Positions 1 through 7,530 of a stretch of DNA of 16,385 bases are shown piece by piece (positions within the stretch are counted from its first letter, which is position 1; every line of letters starts with the position of its first letter). The translations under genes and the position numbers were made by a program. This DNA comes from Flavobacterium psychrophilum (GTDB lineage: Bacteria > Bacteroidota > Bacteroidia > Flavobacteriales > Flavobacteriaceae): NCBI GenBank assembly GCA_945866505.1, contig CAMBHH010000069.1:1-16385 (forward strand), read 5' to 3'. The notes beneath the pieces were generated by a model, which saw only the letters and a program-made list of their open reading frames with translations, was not told where the DNA came from and searched no databases.

Positions 1-867
1 AACCTTATTTTTGAAACCGCCGATCATTTTAAAGAAGTTATCAATCGTCCCATAAAAAAAGTGCCTTCACTTCGCGATATTACCATTGCCAACATATTCT
101 TCGAAAACAGTACCCGAACCAAACTTTCCTTTGAGTTAGCCCAAAAACGATTATCTGCTGACGTGATTAGCTTTTCGGCAGCGCAATCATCGGTTAAAAA
201 AGGTGAAACTTTGATTGACACTGTAAATAATATTCTTTCAATGAAAGTCGATATGGTCGTAATGCGACATTCGAGTCCTGGAGCCGCTCATTTCTTGTCG
301 CAAAATGTGAAAGCAAGTATTGTAAATGCTGGCGATGGCGCTCACGAACATCCAACGCAAGCTTTGCTGGACAGTTATTCTATTCGTGAAAAACTGGGTG
401 AAGTCGCTGGAAAAAAAGTAGTCATTGTGGGTGACATTTTGCACTCCAGAGTGGCACTTTCTAATATCTATGCTTTGCAATTGCAAGGTGCCGAAGTCAA
501 AGTTTGCGGACCAAAAACATTGATTCCGAGGTATATTGAATCACTTGGCGTAACTGTTGAGTCTGATTTGCGAAAAGCTTTAGAATGGTGCGATGTAGCC
601 AATATGCTTCGAGTGCAAAACGAAAGAATGGATGTGAATTTTTTTCCTTCCACAAGGGAATATGCACAACAATACGGATTGGATAAAACCTTGCTCGATT
701 CTCTAAACAAAGAAATCGTAATTATGCACCCAGGTCCAATCAATCGCGGAGTCGAAATCACTTCGGACGTGGCTGATTCGAAACAATCTGTAATTTTGAA
801 CCAAGTAGAAAATGGAGTTGCTATTAGGATGGCGGTGATTTATTTGTTGGCTTCAAAAATTCAGTGA
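1..867 (+). CDS. pyrB: Aspartate carbamoyltransferase catalytic subunit (5' end outside window)
   Basis: Cytosolic enzyme of de novo pyrimidine synthesis: carbamoyl phosphate + L-aspartate gives N-carbamoyl-aspartate. Frame 1 is open from the first base; 288 residues are visible and the family usually has about 305-310, so roughly 20 N-terminal residues are missing. In visible numbering, the carbamoyl-phosphate loop is NSTRT (36-40); HPTQALLD, GDILHSRVA and LRVQNERM follow in the family order, and HPGPINRGVEI lies near the C-terminus. A GTG at 61 could be mistaken for a start, but the coding signal continues upstream of it (NLIFETADHFKEVINRP), so it is internal. In Flavobacteria pyrB usually follows pyrR, which would lie left of the window. 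A 70-base spacer separates it from the next gene on the same strand. Identity is certain; only the start is missing. Confidence 0.97.
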   Translation, partial: NLIFETADHFKEVINRPIKKVPSLRDITIANIFFENSTRTKLSFELAQKRLSADVISFSAAQSSVKKGETLIDTVNNILSMKVDMVVMRHSSPGAAHFLSQNVKASIVNAGDGAHEHPTQALLDSYSIREKLGEVAGKKVVIVGDILHSRVALSNIYALQLQGAEVKVCGPKTLIPRYIESLGVTVESDLRKALEWCDVANMLRVQNERMDVNFFPSTREYAQQYGLDKTLLDSLNKEIVIMHPGPINRGVEITSDVADSKQSVILNQVENGVAIRMAVIYLLASKIQ

Positions 868-937
868 TTTTTTTTCATCCGTTTTCAAAGTACAAATTTT
901 TCTTTTTAAATTAGCAATGTTATAAATTTTTAGCGTC

Positions 938-1270
938 ATGAAGGTAGAACAAAAAGGGCATACTGTCATCTTAAAAGATACACAAGGTGATTTGGATTCA
1001 TTTCGTTTGAAATTGACTAACGAATATAAAACGTTCCAAAAAAGCAACATTATTGTTGACATTAGAATGTATAAAACGCTTTCTGTAAAAGACATTGAAA
1101 GTTTTTTGCCAATCTCCAAAATCCATAAAAAAGCTAAAAAATCTTTTGTAGTGGTAACTTCGGAATCAGACTTAAATTCTGTTTCAGACAAACTTGCAGT
1201 GGTTCGTTCTGTGCAAGAGGCACACGATATTATCGAAATGGAGGAAATAGAGAGGGATCTGGGTTTTTGA
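938..1270 (+). CDS. Small STAS-like protein of unknown function, between pyrB and rnz
   Basis: A 110-residue soluble protein with no signal peptide or membrane segment. The predicted pattern is alternating strands and helices: HTVILKD, NIIVDIR, a helix around KDIESFLPIS, SFVVVTS, then a C-terminal acidic helix (IIEMEEIERDLGF). This resembles the STAS / anti-anti-sigma fold, but I see no motif that proves it. From memory, homologues occupy the same place between pyrB and rnz in many Flavobacteria and are sometimes labelled ribonuclease Z only because of that neighbour; this protein has none of the metal ligands of RNase Z. The ATG at 938 is the first in frame after the pyrB stop. Its TGA stop lies inside the first unit of a 14-bp tandem repeat. 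Role unknown; real coding is likely because of conserved context and good codon use. Confidence 0.8.
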   Translation: MKVEQKGHTVILKDTQGDLDSFRLKLTNEYKTFQKSNIIVDIRMYKTLSVKDIESFLPISKIHKKAKKSFVVVTSESDLNSVSDKLAVVRSVQEAHDIIEMEEIERDLGF

Positions 1271-1310
1271 TTTTAGATTAACGATTTTAGATGAACGATT
1301 TTAGATTTAT
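1269..1310. repeat. Three tandem copies of a 14-bp unit (GATTTTAGATTAAC-like)
   Basis: Units at 1269-1282, 1283-1296 and 1297-1310 share GATTTTAGAT followed by TAAC, GAAC and TTAT. The first unit overlaps the TGA stop (1268-1270) of the small upstream gene, so the array begins exactly at the end of coding. Function unknown. Confidence 0.85.
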
Positions 1311-1323
1311 TTTGCAACAACCA

Positions 1324-1395
1324 CTGACCACTGCGACAGAATACTGACCACTGATTACTGCGTCTGATCACTGAAAAACTGACCACTGACCACTA
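1324..1395. repeat. Periodic CTGACCACTG repeats just upstream of rnz
   Basis: The 10-mer CTGACCACTG, or a one-base variant, starts at 1324, 1344, 1364 (CTGATCACTG), 1379 and 1386 (CTGACCACTA). The first three are spaced exactly 20 bases apart. The array ends three bases before the rnz ATG at 1399, so it fills the leader or spacer of rnz. Too short and irregular for CRISPR. It may be an expanded simple repeat or a dispersed intergenic element; a regulatory role is only a guess. Confidence 0.8.
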
Positions 1396-1398
1396 CTT

Positions 1399-2304
1399 AT
1401 GAATCTAACTATACTCGGTTGTTACGCAGCCACACCACGAACTTTTACCAATCCTACTTCGCAGGTTTTAGAAATCCGAAATAGATTGTTTCTCATTGAT
1501 TGTGGCGAAGGAACTCAGGTGCAATTGCGCAAAAATAAAATCAAGTTTTCTAAAATCAATCGTGTTTTTATTTCACATTTACACGGCGATCACTTTTTTG
1601 GATTGATAGGCTTGATTTCTACTTTTGCCTTGCTCAACAGAACCACCGATTTGCATATCTACGGACCAAAAGGAATCAAAGAGATTATCAATTTGCAATT
1701 ACGATTTTCTAATTCTTGGACCAAATACGGTTTGTTTTTCCACGAACTTGAATCCAAAGAAAGTGAAGTCATTTTTGAAGATGATAAAGTAGTAGTGAAA
1801 ACCATTCCTTTGAATCATCGGGTGTATACCAATGGTTTTCTGTTTCAGGAGAAACTTAGAGAGCGAAAATTGAATTTGGATGCCGTTCAACATTACGCAA
1901 TCGACAAATGTTATTACCAGAATATCAAAAACGGAAAAGACATTACTTTAGATGATGGTCGCGTGATTGAAAATCACAAACTGACATTTGACCCTGTTCC
2001 GCCTTCGAGTTACGCTTTTTGTTCAGATACCGCCTATAACGAGACTATTATTCCAATAATTAATGAAGCCGATGTGTTGTACCACGAATCTACTTTTTTG
2101 GATTCAGAGGAAGCTTTGGCTGGAAAGACCATGCATTCTACCGCAAAGGAAGCTGCGACAATAGCTTTAAAAGCCAATGTAAAACAATTGGTTTTGGGGC
2201 ATTATTCCACTCGATATGATAGTATTGAACTTTTTAAAGAGCAAGCCGAAACCATTTTCCCAAATGTCCTTTTAGCCGATGATGGAAAATCATTTGAGTT
2301 TTGA
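1399..2304 (+). CDS. rnz: Ribonuclease Z (tRNA 3' endonuclease)
   Basis: Cytosolic zinc endonuclease of the metallo-beta-lactamase fold that removes 3' trailers from tRNA precursors. The 301-residue length is normal for the short bacterial form. The zinc motif HLHGDH is at residues 60-65 (H60, H62, D64, H65); further expected ligands are H140 (PLNHRVYTNGF), D210 (FCSDTAY) and H268 (LGHYSTRY). The N-terminal GCYAATP and C-terminal ADDG..FEF are also family signatures. The region at about 150-200 fits the substrate-binding arm segment. The start at 1399 fits because the family begins with a few residues before this first strand. No Shine-Dalgarno sequence is visible: the ten bases before ATG belong to the CTGACCACTG array. 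Same strand as the gene upstream, 128 bases apart. Identification is firm. Confidence 0.96.
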   Translation: MNLTILGCYAATPRTFTNPTSQVLEIRNRLFLIDCGEGTQVQLRKNKIKFSKINRVFISHLHGDHFFGLIGLISTFALLNRTTDLHIYGPKGIKEIINLQLRFSNSWTKYGLFFHELESKESEVIFEDDKVVVKTIPLNHRVYTNGFLFQEKLRERKLNLDAVQHYAIDKCYYQNIKNGKDITLDDGRVIENHKLTFDPVPPSSYAFCSDTAYNETIIPIINEADVLYHESTFLDSEEALAGKTMHSTAKEAATIALKANVKQLVLGHYSTRYDSIELFKEQAETIFPNVLLADDGKSFEF

Positions 2305-2347
2305 TTGAATAATTGCAATTGTGTACAACCACTCCATTTGTAATGAT

Positions 2348-2393
2348 GTAAGCGCCTCTAAGCACGAGTAAGCAAGATAATTGAGACGCTTAC
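2348..2393. repeat. Inverted repeat in the rnz-pdxH spacer
   Basis: GTAAGCGCCT (2348-2357) and AGACGCTTAC (2384-2393) are complementary over 10 positions with one mismatch that becomes a G-U pair in a minus-strand transcript. The 26-base spacer holds a partial echo (AGCACGAGTAAGC). There is no T-tract, so it does not look like a terminator. It may be a remnant of a small dispersed palindromic element. Confidence 0.5.
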
Positions 2394-2454
2394 AGCGTGA
2401 CAAATAGCAAGAATAATACAGTTAAAGTAAACTCTTAATAAGCATAAGTTTGCT

Positions 2455-2462
2455 TATTTTTG
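2455..2462 (+). promoter_or_regulatory. Putative Bacteroidota -7 promoter element of pdxH
   Basis: TATTTTTG matches the Bacteroidota -7 consensus TANNTTTG exactly and ends 19 bases before the pdxH ATG at 2482. I see no convincing -33 TTG at the usual distance, so this is a half-supported promoter. Confidence 0.4.
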
Positions 2463-2481
2463 CAACTAAAGAAATTATACA

Positions 2482-3126
2482 ATGGAAGATTTAAGCAATT
2501 ATAGAAAATCATATGAAAAAAGCGAACTTTTGGAAACGAATATTCCCGAAGATCCAATCAATTTATTCAATAGATGGTTTCACGAAGTAGAGGATTTTGG
2601 TGGAGTTGATGAAGTGAATGCTATGACCGTTTCAACACTGGGATTGGATGGTTTTCCTAAGTCGCGTGTGGTGTTGTTGAAGCAATTTACTCACGAAGGA
2701 TTTATTTTTTATACCAATTATAATTCTGAAAAGGGTAGAGCCATCGCCAATTATCCTAACGTTTGTCTATCATTTTTTTGGCCATCACTTGAACGCCAAG
2801 TAATTATTAAAGGTTTAGCCGAGAAAGTTTCGGAGAATCTTTCCGACGGTTACTTCGAATCCCGACCAATGGGAAGCAAATTAGGAGCGATAGTTTCGAA
2901 CCAAAGTGAGATTATTGCCTCCCGAAGTGTTTTGGAAAATTCTTTAAAACAATTGGAAAAAAATTTTGAAGGCAAGGAAATTCCAAGACCTGACTTTTGG
3001 GGTGGTTTCTTAGTTCGGGCGGTAGCAGTGGAGTTTTGGCAAGGAAGACCCAACCGTTTGCACGATAGAATTCGGTACCAGTTGCAAGAAGATTGTTTTT
3101 GGATAATAGACCGATTGGCACCTTGA
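2482..3126 (+). CDS. pdxH: Pyridoxine/pyridoxamine 5'-phosphate oxidase
   Basis: FMN enzyme that oxidises pyridoxine or pyridoxamine 5'-phosphate to pyridoxal 5'-phosphate with O2, releasing H2O2; the last step of vitamin B6 salvage in the cytosol. The 214-residue length is typical. The N-terminal YRKSYEKSELLE helix is the usual start. FMN contacts are expected in SRVVLLKQF (about 61-69) and FYTNYNSEKG (about 75-84). SFFWPSLERQVIIKG is the dimer and FMN strand pair. The C-terminal signature WQGRPNRLHDR and the final RLAP are those of the family. It is separated from rnz by 177 bases and has its own likely -7 box, so it may be transcribed independently. A short dyad at 3129-3141 follows the TGA stop directly. 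Confidence 0.96.
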   Translation: MEDLSNYRKSYEKSELLETNIPEDPINLFNRWFHEVEDFGGVDEVNAMTVSTLGLDGFPKSRVVLLKQFTHEGFIFYTNYNSEKGRAIANYPNVCLSFFWPSLERQVIIKGLAEKVSENLSDGYFESRPMGSKLGAIVSNQSEIIASRSVLENSLKQLEKNFEGKEIPRPDFWGGFLVRAVAVEFWQGRPNRLHDRIRYQLQEDCFWIIDRLAP

Positions 3127-3390
3127 TGTTCCAACTTGGAATTCCTTTATTTCTGTATTAAAAACATATAAAATCATTTATATTCGTAAGTTAATTACCT
3201 ATTTAAATAAATGTATTGTGTATTTAATCGATTTTATTTGTGTTTTAAACGTTAAAAGCTTAAATTTATTCTAAGAAATAAAACAACACAATACTATTGA
3301 TCATAATCTAAAAAGTTTGTACCATAATCTACTTTAAAACTTAACCTGCTTTTATAAAAAAAATAATTTAGTTTTTGTTTTTAGTTAGTT
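3127..3390. other. Gene-free AT-rich spacer downstream of pdxH
   Basis: No credible ORF on either strand. A short perfect dyad, TTCCAACTTGGAA (3129-3141), begins two bases after the pdxH stop and is followed by a loosely T-rich stretch; it could be a weak terminator. The rest is low-complexity AT-rich sequence leading into the strong hairpin at 3391-3424. A small RNA ending at that hairpin is possible, but I found no exact TANNTTTG box to start it. Confidence 0.5.
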
Positions 3391-3424
3391 AAAAAACAGC
3401 TGATCCCCAACAGCTGTTTTTTTT
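3391..3424. terminator. Strong, symmetrical intrinsic terminator
   Basis: The arms AAAAAACAGCTG (3391-3402) and CAGCTGTTTTTT (3411-3422) are perfectly complementary around an 8-base loop. The A-tract before and eight T residues after (3417-3424) let it act in both directions. It lies 265 bases past pdxH and 93 bases before the permease start, and probably insulates the two units. Confidence 0.8.
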
Positions 3425-3470
3425 ATGTAAAAGAATTCTCGTTTTTAATTTAAATTTCTCAAATTATTCT

Positions 3471-3478
3471 TAGATTTA
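3471..3478 (+). promoter_or_regulatory. Weak -7-like box before the nucleoside permease
   Basis: TAGATTTA differs from TANNTTTG only at the last base and lies 38 bases before the ATG at 3517, downstream of the terminator. No clear -33 element. Confidence 0.25.
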
Positions 3479-3516
3479 CCCAATAGACACTATTTTTTAA
3501 ATTTAAAGACATTACG

Positions 3517-4770
3517 ATGAATATTAAAAACAGGCTCATAGTAATGAGTTTTCTTCAGTTTTTTGTTTGGGGTGCTTGGTTGATAACAATTGCTAATTTT
3601 TGGTTTGGAACTAAAAGTTGGGATGGAACGCAATTTGGCCTTGTTTTCGGAACAATGGGTATTGCCTCTTTATTTATGCCAACCTTAACAGGAATTATTG
3701 CCGACAGATGGATGAATGCAGAAAAGCTCTATGGAATTTTACATATTTTATATGCAGCTGTTTTGTTTTGTCTGCCACAAGTAGCAACTCCAACCAATTT
3801 TATTTACTTGATGTTGTTAGCTATGTGTTTTTATATGCCAACAATTGCTTTAAGTAATTCTATTTCGTTTACTTCTCTAAAATTGAATAATAAAGATATT
3901 ATTAAGGAATATCCACCTATTCGAGTTTGTGGAACTATAGGTTTTATTGTAGCAATGTGGATTACCAATTTGACTGGCAATAAAGCAACAGCCTATCAAT
4001 TTTATATTGCTGGAATTGCTGCTCTTAGTTTGGGCGTTTATGCTTTTACATTGCCAAAATGCAAGCCACAGCGGTTAACAAAAGAAAATGCCTCGTTAAT
4101 GGAAACATTAGGTTTAGAATCCTTTAAACTTTTTGCTAATTATAAAATGGCGTTATTCTTTATTTTTTCAATGTTTTTAGGTGGTGCATTGCAATTAACA
4201 AATGCTTATGGCGATGTATTTTTAGATGAATTTAAGAACGTTCCTGAATATGCCGATTCCTTTGTGGTAAAATATTCAACCATAATAATGTCTATTTCTC
4301 AAATTTCAGAAACGTTGTTTATTCTGGCTATTCCTTTTTTCTTGAAACGATTTGGCATTAAGCAAGTAATGTTGATTTCAATGTTTGCTTGGGTTTTACG
4401 CTTTGGCTTATTTGCTTTTGGAAATCCAACAGATGGTTTATGGATGATTATTTTGTCGTGTATTGTTTACGGAATGGCATTCGATTTCTTTAATATATCT
4501 GGTTCGTTATTTGTAGAGACCAACACAGATTCTAAAAACCGATCTTCTGCACAAGGATTGTTTATGATGATGACCAATGGAGTCGGAGCAGTATTAGGAA
4601 GTTTTACCTCTGGTTGGGCGATTGAAAAATTCTTCACTCATAATGGATTAAGGGATTGGCACAGTATCTGGCTGAGTTTTGCAGGTTATGCTTTGGTAAT
4701 AGCAATCGCTTTTGCGATATTATTTAAGCACAAACACAATCCAGAGGAAGTAGCAAATGTGAGTCATTAA
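3517..4770 (+). CDS. Nucleoside permease of the NupG/XapB type (major facilitator superfamily)
   Basis: Inner-membrane proton symporter expected to import nucleosides. The 417-residue length and about twelve hydrophobic segments fit the nucleoside:H+ symporter (NHS) branch of the MFS. Family-typical stretches are the first helix LQFFVWGAWLITIANFWFG, the loop GIIADRWMNAEKLYG after helix 2, the EYPPIRVCGTIGF region at about residue 130 before the fifth helix, and the late segment RSSAQGLFMMMTNGVGAVLGS. The C-terminus is a short lysine/histidine-rich cytoplasmic tail. The gene stands alone between the terminator at 3391-3424 and convergent genes on the other strand. Together with the purine nucleoside phosphorylase at 12300 it would serve nucleoside salvage, although the two are not in one operon. 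The exact substrate (purine, pyrimidine or xanthosine) cannot be read from the sequence. Confidence 0.9.
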   Translation: MNIKNRLIVMSFLQFFVWGAWLITIANFWFGTKSWDGTQFGLVFGTMGIASLFMPTLTGIIADRWMNAEKLYGILHILYAAVLFCLPQVATPTNFIYLMLLAMCFYMPTIALSNSISFTSLKLNNKDIIKEYPPIRVCGTIGFIVAMWITNLTGNKATAYQFYIAGIAALSLGVYAFTLPKCKPQRLTKENASLMETLGLESFKLFANYKMALFFIFSMFLGGALQLTNAYGDVFLDEFKNVPEYADSFVVKYSTIIMSISQISETLFILAIPFFLKRFGIKQVMLISMFAWVLRFGLFAFGNPTDGLWMIILSCIVYGMAFDFFNISGSLFVETNTDSKNRSSAQGLFMMMTNGVGAVLGSFTSGWAIEKFFTHNGLRDWHSIWLSFAGYALVIAIAFAILFKHKHNPEEVANVSH

Positions 4771-4809
4771 AGACTTGAAGTTTCAAGACAAAAAAAAATG
4801 ATTGTTATC

Positions 4810-4830
4810 AACAGAGACCTGTTTTGTTTA
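4810..4830 (+). terminator. Weak hairpin terminator after the permease
   Basis: AACAG (4810-4814), loop AGAC, CTGTT (4819-4823) followed by TTGTTTA. A short low-GC stem with a T-rich tail, 40 bases after the permease stop. Weak but correctly placed. Confidence 0.3.
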
Positions 4831-4942
4831 CAATCTTTTATAAGAATTTAAAAATAAAGAATACTATAAATTCAAAAAATCTAATGTATTAAGTCGTAAA
4901 TGAAAAGTAAATTGGGTATTTATAATATATTCTCGCTTCTTC

Positions 4943-5068
4943 TTAAACCTTATTAGATCGTCTACTGTGGTGAATATGTTTTTTACAACTTTCTAGTACT
5001 TGTTGTGGTACACATGCTGCTATACCTAACTCTTCAGTTTCCCGAATTATTTTAGTGTATGAATCCAT
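4943..5068 (-). CDS. Possible 41-residue protein downstream of the hybrid kinase
   Basis: An ATG ORF of 41 codons whose translation looks protein-like rather than random: it starts MDSYTKIIRETEELGI, continues with AACVPQQVLESCKKH and ends in a basic HIHHSRRSNKV tail. It has two cysteines, three histidines and a predicted amphipathic helix in the first half. An in-frame TAG lies four codons upstream of the ATG, so the start is well bounded. It lies 84 bases downstream of the histidine kinase stop on the same strand and could be co-transcribed with it. I do not recognise the family. It could equally be a relic of a longer gene. The rest of the 4771-5152 spacer (4771-4942, 5069-5152) shows no other ORF. 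Confidence 0.4.
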   Translation of the reverse strand: MDSYTKIIRETEELGIAACVPQQVLESCKKHIHHSRRSNKV

Positions 5069-5152
5069 TATGAAAAGCTAGAAGTAAAATTTTAGAACTA
5101 TTGCAGTATTTTCTGTAATTACAATAAAGTTGACTGCAATCTTTTATAGAAA

Positions 5153-7378
5153 TTATTTTAAACGCATTTGCTTTACAATTATTTCTTCTAAGTTTTTCAT
5201 TATAATGGGTTTCGTTATCACGTCATCCATCCCGCTAGCAATTATTTTTACTTTGTCTTCCTCAAATGCACTTGCTGTCACAGCAATAATAGGTATTGGC
5301 TTATTTTTATATTTTGTAGAAGAATGTATTTTTTCAGTGGCTTCAAAACCGTCCATTTCTGGCATTTGCAAATCCATAAATATGATTTCATATTCATTTT
5401 TACAAAACATAAAAACCGCTTCTTTTCCGTTGTTTGCAATGTCGGAAGGGATATTTAGTGTACTTAAAAGTTTATCTAATACCTTTTGGTTGATTAAATT
5501 ATCTTCAACTATCAAGGCTTTATTAATAATGATATCATTAACAATATTGTCCAGGGGATTGTTGTTTTCAATTTGAATTTCAGCTAAATTAATTTTGAAT
5601 GGAATTTCAAAATTAAAAACCGATCCACCATTTTCTCCTGATTTGATATTTAATCTACTTCCTCCCATTAGTTGTATCAATTGGTTAGAAATGGTCAAGC
5701 CCAATCCTGTACCTCCATATTTTCGGGTAGTTGTTAAATCGGCTTGTTCAAAAGCTAACAACATTTGCTCCGTTTTATTTGCATCAATGCCAATACCTGA
5801 GTCAGTAATTACAAAATTTAGATATTGTACATCATCTAGTCGATTTATTAAATTTACCTCAAGTATAATCGCGCCTTCGGCAGTAAACTTGATTGCATTG
5901 TCTATAAGATTAATTAAAACTTGTTGTAATCTTAAATTATCGCCAAGTATATTACTTGAAATTTTATCGTCATAAATAAATTGTAATCTTATGTTTTTAT
6001 CTTTTATTCGATATTCAAATATGCGAATAAGTTTTGTAAGTTCTTTTTTAAGATCTATAGAATATTGTTCGATCTTCATTTTACCGGCTTCCATTTTAGA
6101 ATGGTCTAAAATCATGTTTACGATTCCCATAAGGTGATCAGCACTGTGTTCTGCTATTTCGATGTATTCCGCTTGCGTATGCGTTAAGTCGCTAGTTTTT
6201 ATCATATTCAACATACCAATTACACCATTAAGAGGAGACCGAATTTCGTGACTCATATTGGCAAGAAATTGAGTTTTAAATGTTGAAATACTTATCGCAT
6301 GTTCCGATATTTCTTCTAAATTCAATACAGTTGCAGATAGTTTTTCTTTCAATAATACGTAGCTGCGTAATAAGAAATCAACTTCTTTGATGCGAGATTT
6401 ATGGTCTAAACGAGATATTGGTTCTTTGAAATTGGATTTTATATAGTTTGAAATATCTACCGTAAGTAATTTTATGTCTTTCGTAAAATATTTAGAAATA
6501 TAAGCGCTCAATAGTATAACAATCATAATCATTATTAAGCTTTGACCTATTTGAAAATAGAGTAAAGTTTCTTTTAATTCATCTATCCTTTTTTCATTGC
6601 GATTAATAATTTGGACAAACGAATTTTCAATGGTCAAATTGATTTGATTAATTTTTCCATATAAACCGTGATGGTGTGAATCGCCTAATTTCGAACTTAA
6701 ATTGGCTAATTGCCCAAAATTATTTTTATAATCTATAAGAAGCTTTCTGGTTGCTGAATCAATGCTTTTTTCTTTAATAATAGAATCATATAAAAAATTA
6801 AATTTTTTAATATAATAATCGTCAGTACGCAACAAATAGTCTTTTTCATGCCTACGAAATTGAAGTAAAGTAATTTTGTCTAAGGATGATTTTTTTTCTA
6901 AAAAATGCGCGTTTGCCCTCATTTTTCCTTCAATACCATAATCTTTGAATCCCCGAATTAAAGCTGTTTGTTTAAATTGATTTATAACAAGATAAAGATT
7001 ATCGATTTGTTTTGAAAGCGTAGTTATAGATTGATTTGTACCAATGTTTAATTTTCTTGATTCCTCTAAAATTAGATTAATTTCTTTCCTTTGCTTTTTT
7101 AAGTTGTCGATATACAGGTCAATATCATTCTGGTGATGGTTCGTATAAAAGGTTTTGTCCTTTATGCCAAACAATAAAAAATTTTGAAAATTTCTTATGT
7201 TAACACTAAAATCTTGTGAAATTTTATAGGATTTATAAGTGAAATTATTCAGATCATTTACTTTGCGGTCTATAGAGAGATAAAACATAAACCAAACAAC
7301 TATTACCACAATTATCAACGAAAACGATAAAAATATTTGTGTTCTGAAATAACGAAGATTGTTAATGAAAGATTTCAA
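5153..7378 (-). CDS. Membrane-bound hybrid sensor histidine kinase with C-terminal receiver
   Basis: A 741-residue two-component sensor in the inner membrane. Order: TM1 (about 14-34); an all-helical extracytoplasmic region (about 35-274) containing RRHEKDYLLR (175-184), a motif typical of helical-bundle (HBM-like) sensor domains; TM2 (about 275-297); a linker/coiled coil (300-360); HisKA with ANMSHEIRSPLNG and phospho-acceptor H377; HATPase with N box (LRLQQVLINLIDNAIKF, 482-498), G1 DSGIG (526-530) and G2 GGTGLGL (555-561); receiver (620-735) with acidic E625/D626, phospho-acceptor D669, T701 and K723. All catalytic residues are present. The start is a TTG at 7378: an in-frame TAG lies two codons upstream and no ATG or GTG occurs before residue 31, which is inside TM1. 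No response regulator with an output domain adjoins it, so its partner is elsewhere. Signal unknown. Confidence 0.93.
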   Translation of the reverse strand: MKSFINNLRYFRTQIFLSFSLIIVVIVVWFMFYLSIDRKVNDLNNFTYKSYKISQDFSVNIRNFQNFLLFGIKDKTFYTNHHQNDIDLYIDNLKKQRKEINLILEESRKLNIGTNQSITTLSKQIDNLYLVINQFKQTALIRGFKDYGIEGKMRANAHFLEKKSSLDKITLLQFRRHEKDYLLRTDDYYIKKFNFLYDSIIKEKSIDSATRKLLIDYKNNFGQLANLSSKLGDSHHHGLYGKINQINLTIENSFVQIINRNEKRIDELKETLLYFQIGQSLIMIMIVILLSAYISKYFTKDIKLLTVDISNYIKSNFKEPISRLDHKSRIKEVDFLLRSYVLLKEKLSATVLNLEEISEHAISISTFKTQFLANMSHEIRSPLNGVIGMLNMIKTSDLTHTQAEYIEIAEHSADHLMGIVNMILDHSKMEAGKMKIEQYSIDLKKELTKLIRIFEYRIKDKNIRLQFIYDDKISSNILGDNLRLQQVLINLIDNAIKFTAEGAIILEVNLINRLDDVQYLNFVITDSGIGIDANKTEQMLLAFEQADLTTTRKYGGTGLGLTISNQLIQLMGGSRLNIKSGENGGSVFNFEIPFKINLAEIQIENNNPLDNIVNDIIINKALIVEDNLINQKVLDKLLSTLNIPSDIANNGKEAVFMFCKNEYEIIFMDLQMPEMDGFEATEKIHSSTKYKNKPIPIIAVTASAFEEDKVKIIASGMDDVITKPIIMKNLEEIIVKQMRLK

Positions 7379-7501
7379 ATTCTATTTATTTTAAGTGGTT
7401 AAAGTATGCAGTAATTAAATAACACTCATTAAAACACTTTAAACAAAAGGTTAACTTATTGCTTATTTTATAATTATTTAGATTGCAAGACACGCCTTAT
7501 T

Positions 7502-7530
7502 TTGACTTGTATAATGCATATTAAAGTCAA
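7502..7530. repeat. Dyad overlapping the stop codon of the pseudouridine synthase gene
   Basis: TTGACTT (7502-7508) and AAGTCAA (7524-7530) are perfectly complementary; the interior holds a further partial palindrome around ATGCAT. It includes the TGA stop (7527-7529, minus strand). No T-tract follows on either strand, so it is a 3' hairpin or operator candidate rather than a classic terminator. Confidence 0.4.

Noticed and set aside
61..63. GTG at 61 as the start of pyrB
   Set aside because: The frame continues upstream to the first base with a sequence that matches the pyrB N-terminal helix.
1324..1395. CRISPR array
   Set aside because: The repeated unit is only 10 bp, spacing varies from 20 to 7 bp, and there are no unique spacers or cas genes.
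4773..4797. Terminator from the CTTGAAGTTTCAAG dyad after the permease
   Set aside because: The dyad has only a two-base centre and is followed by A residues on the plus strand, not T residues.
5130..5975. Plus-strand open frames of 148 and 126 codons antisense to the hybrid kinase
   Set aside because: They mirror the receiver and ATPase domains of the kinase and show no independent coding signal.
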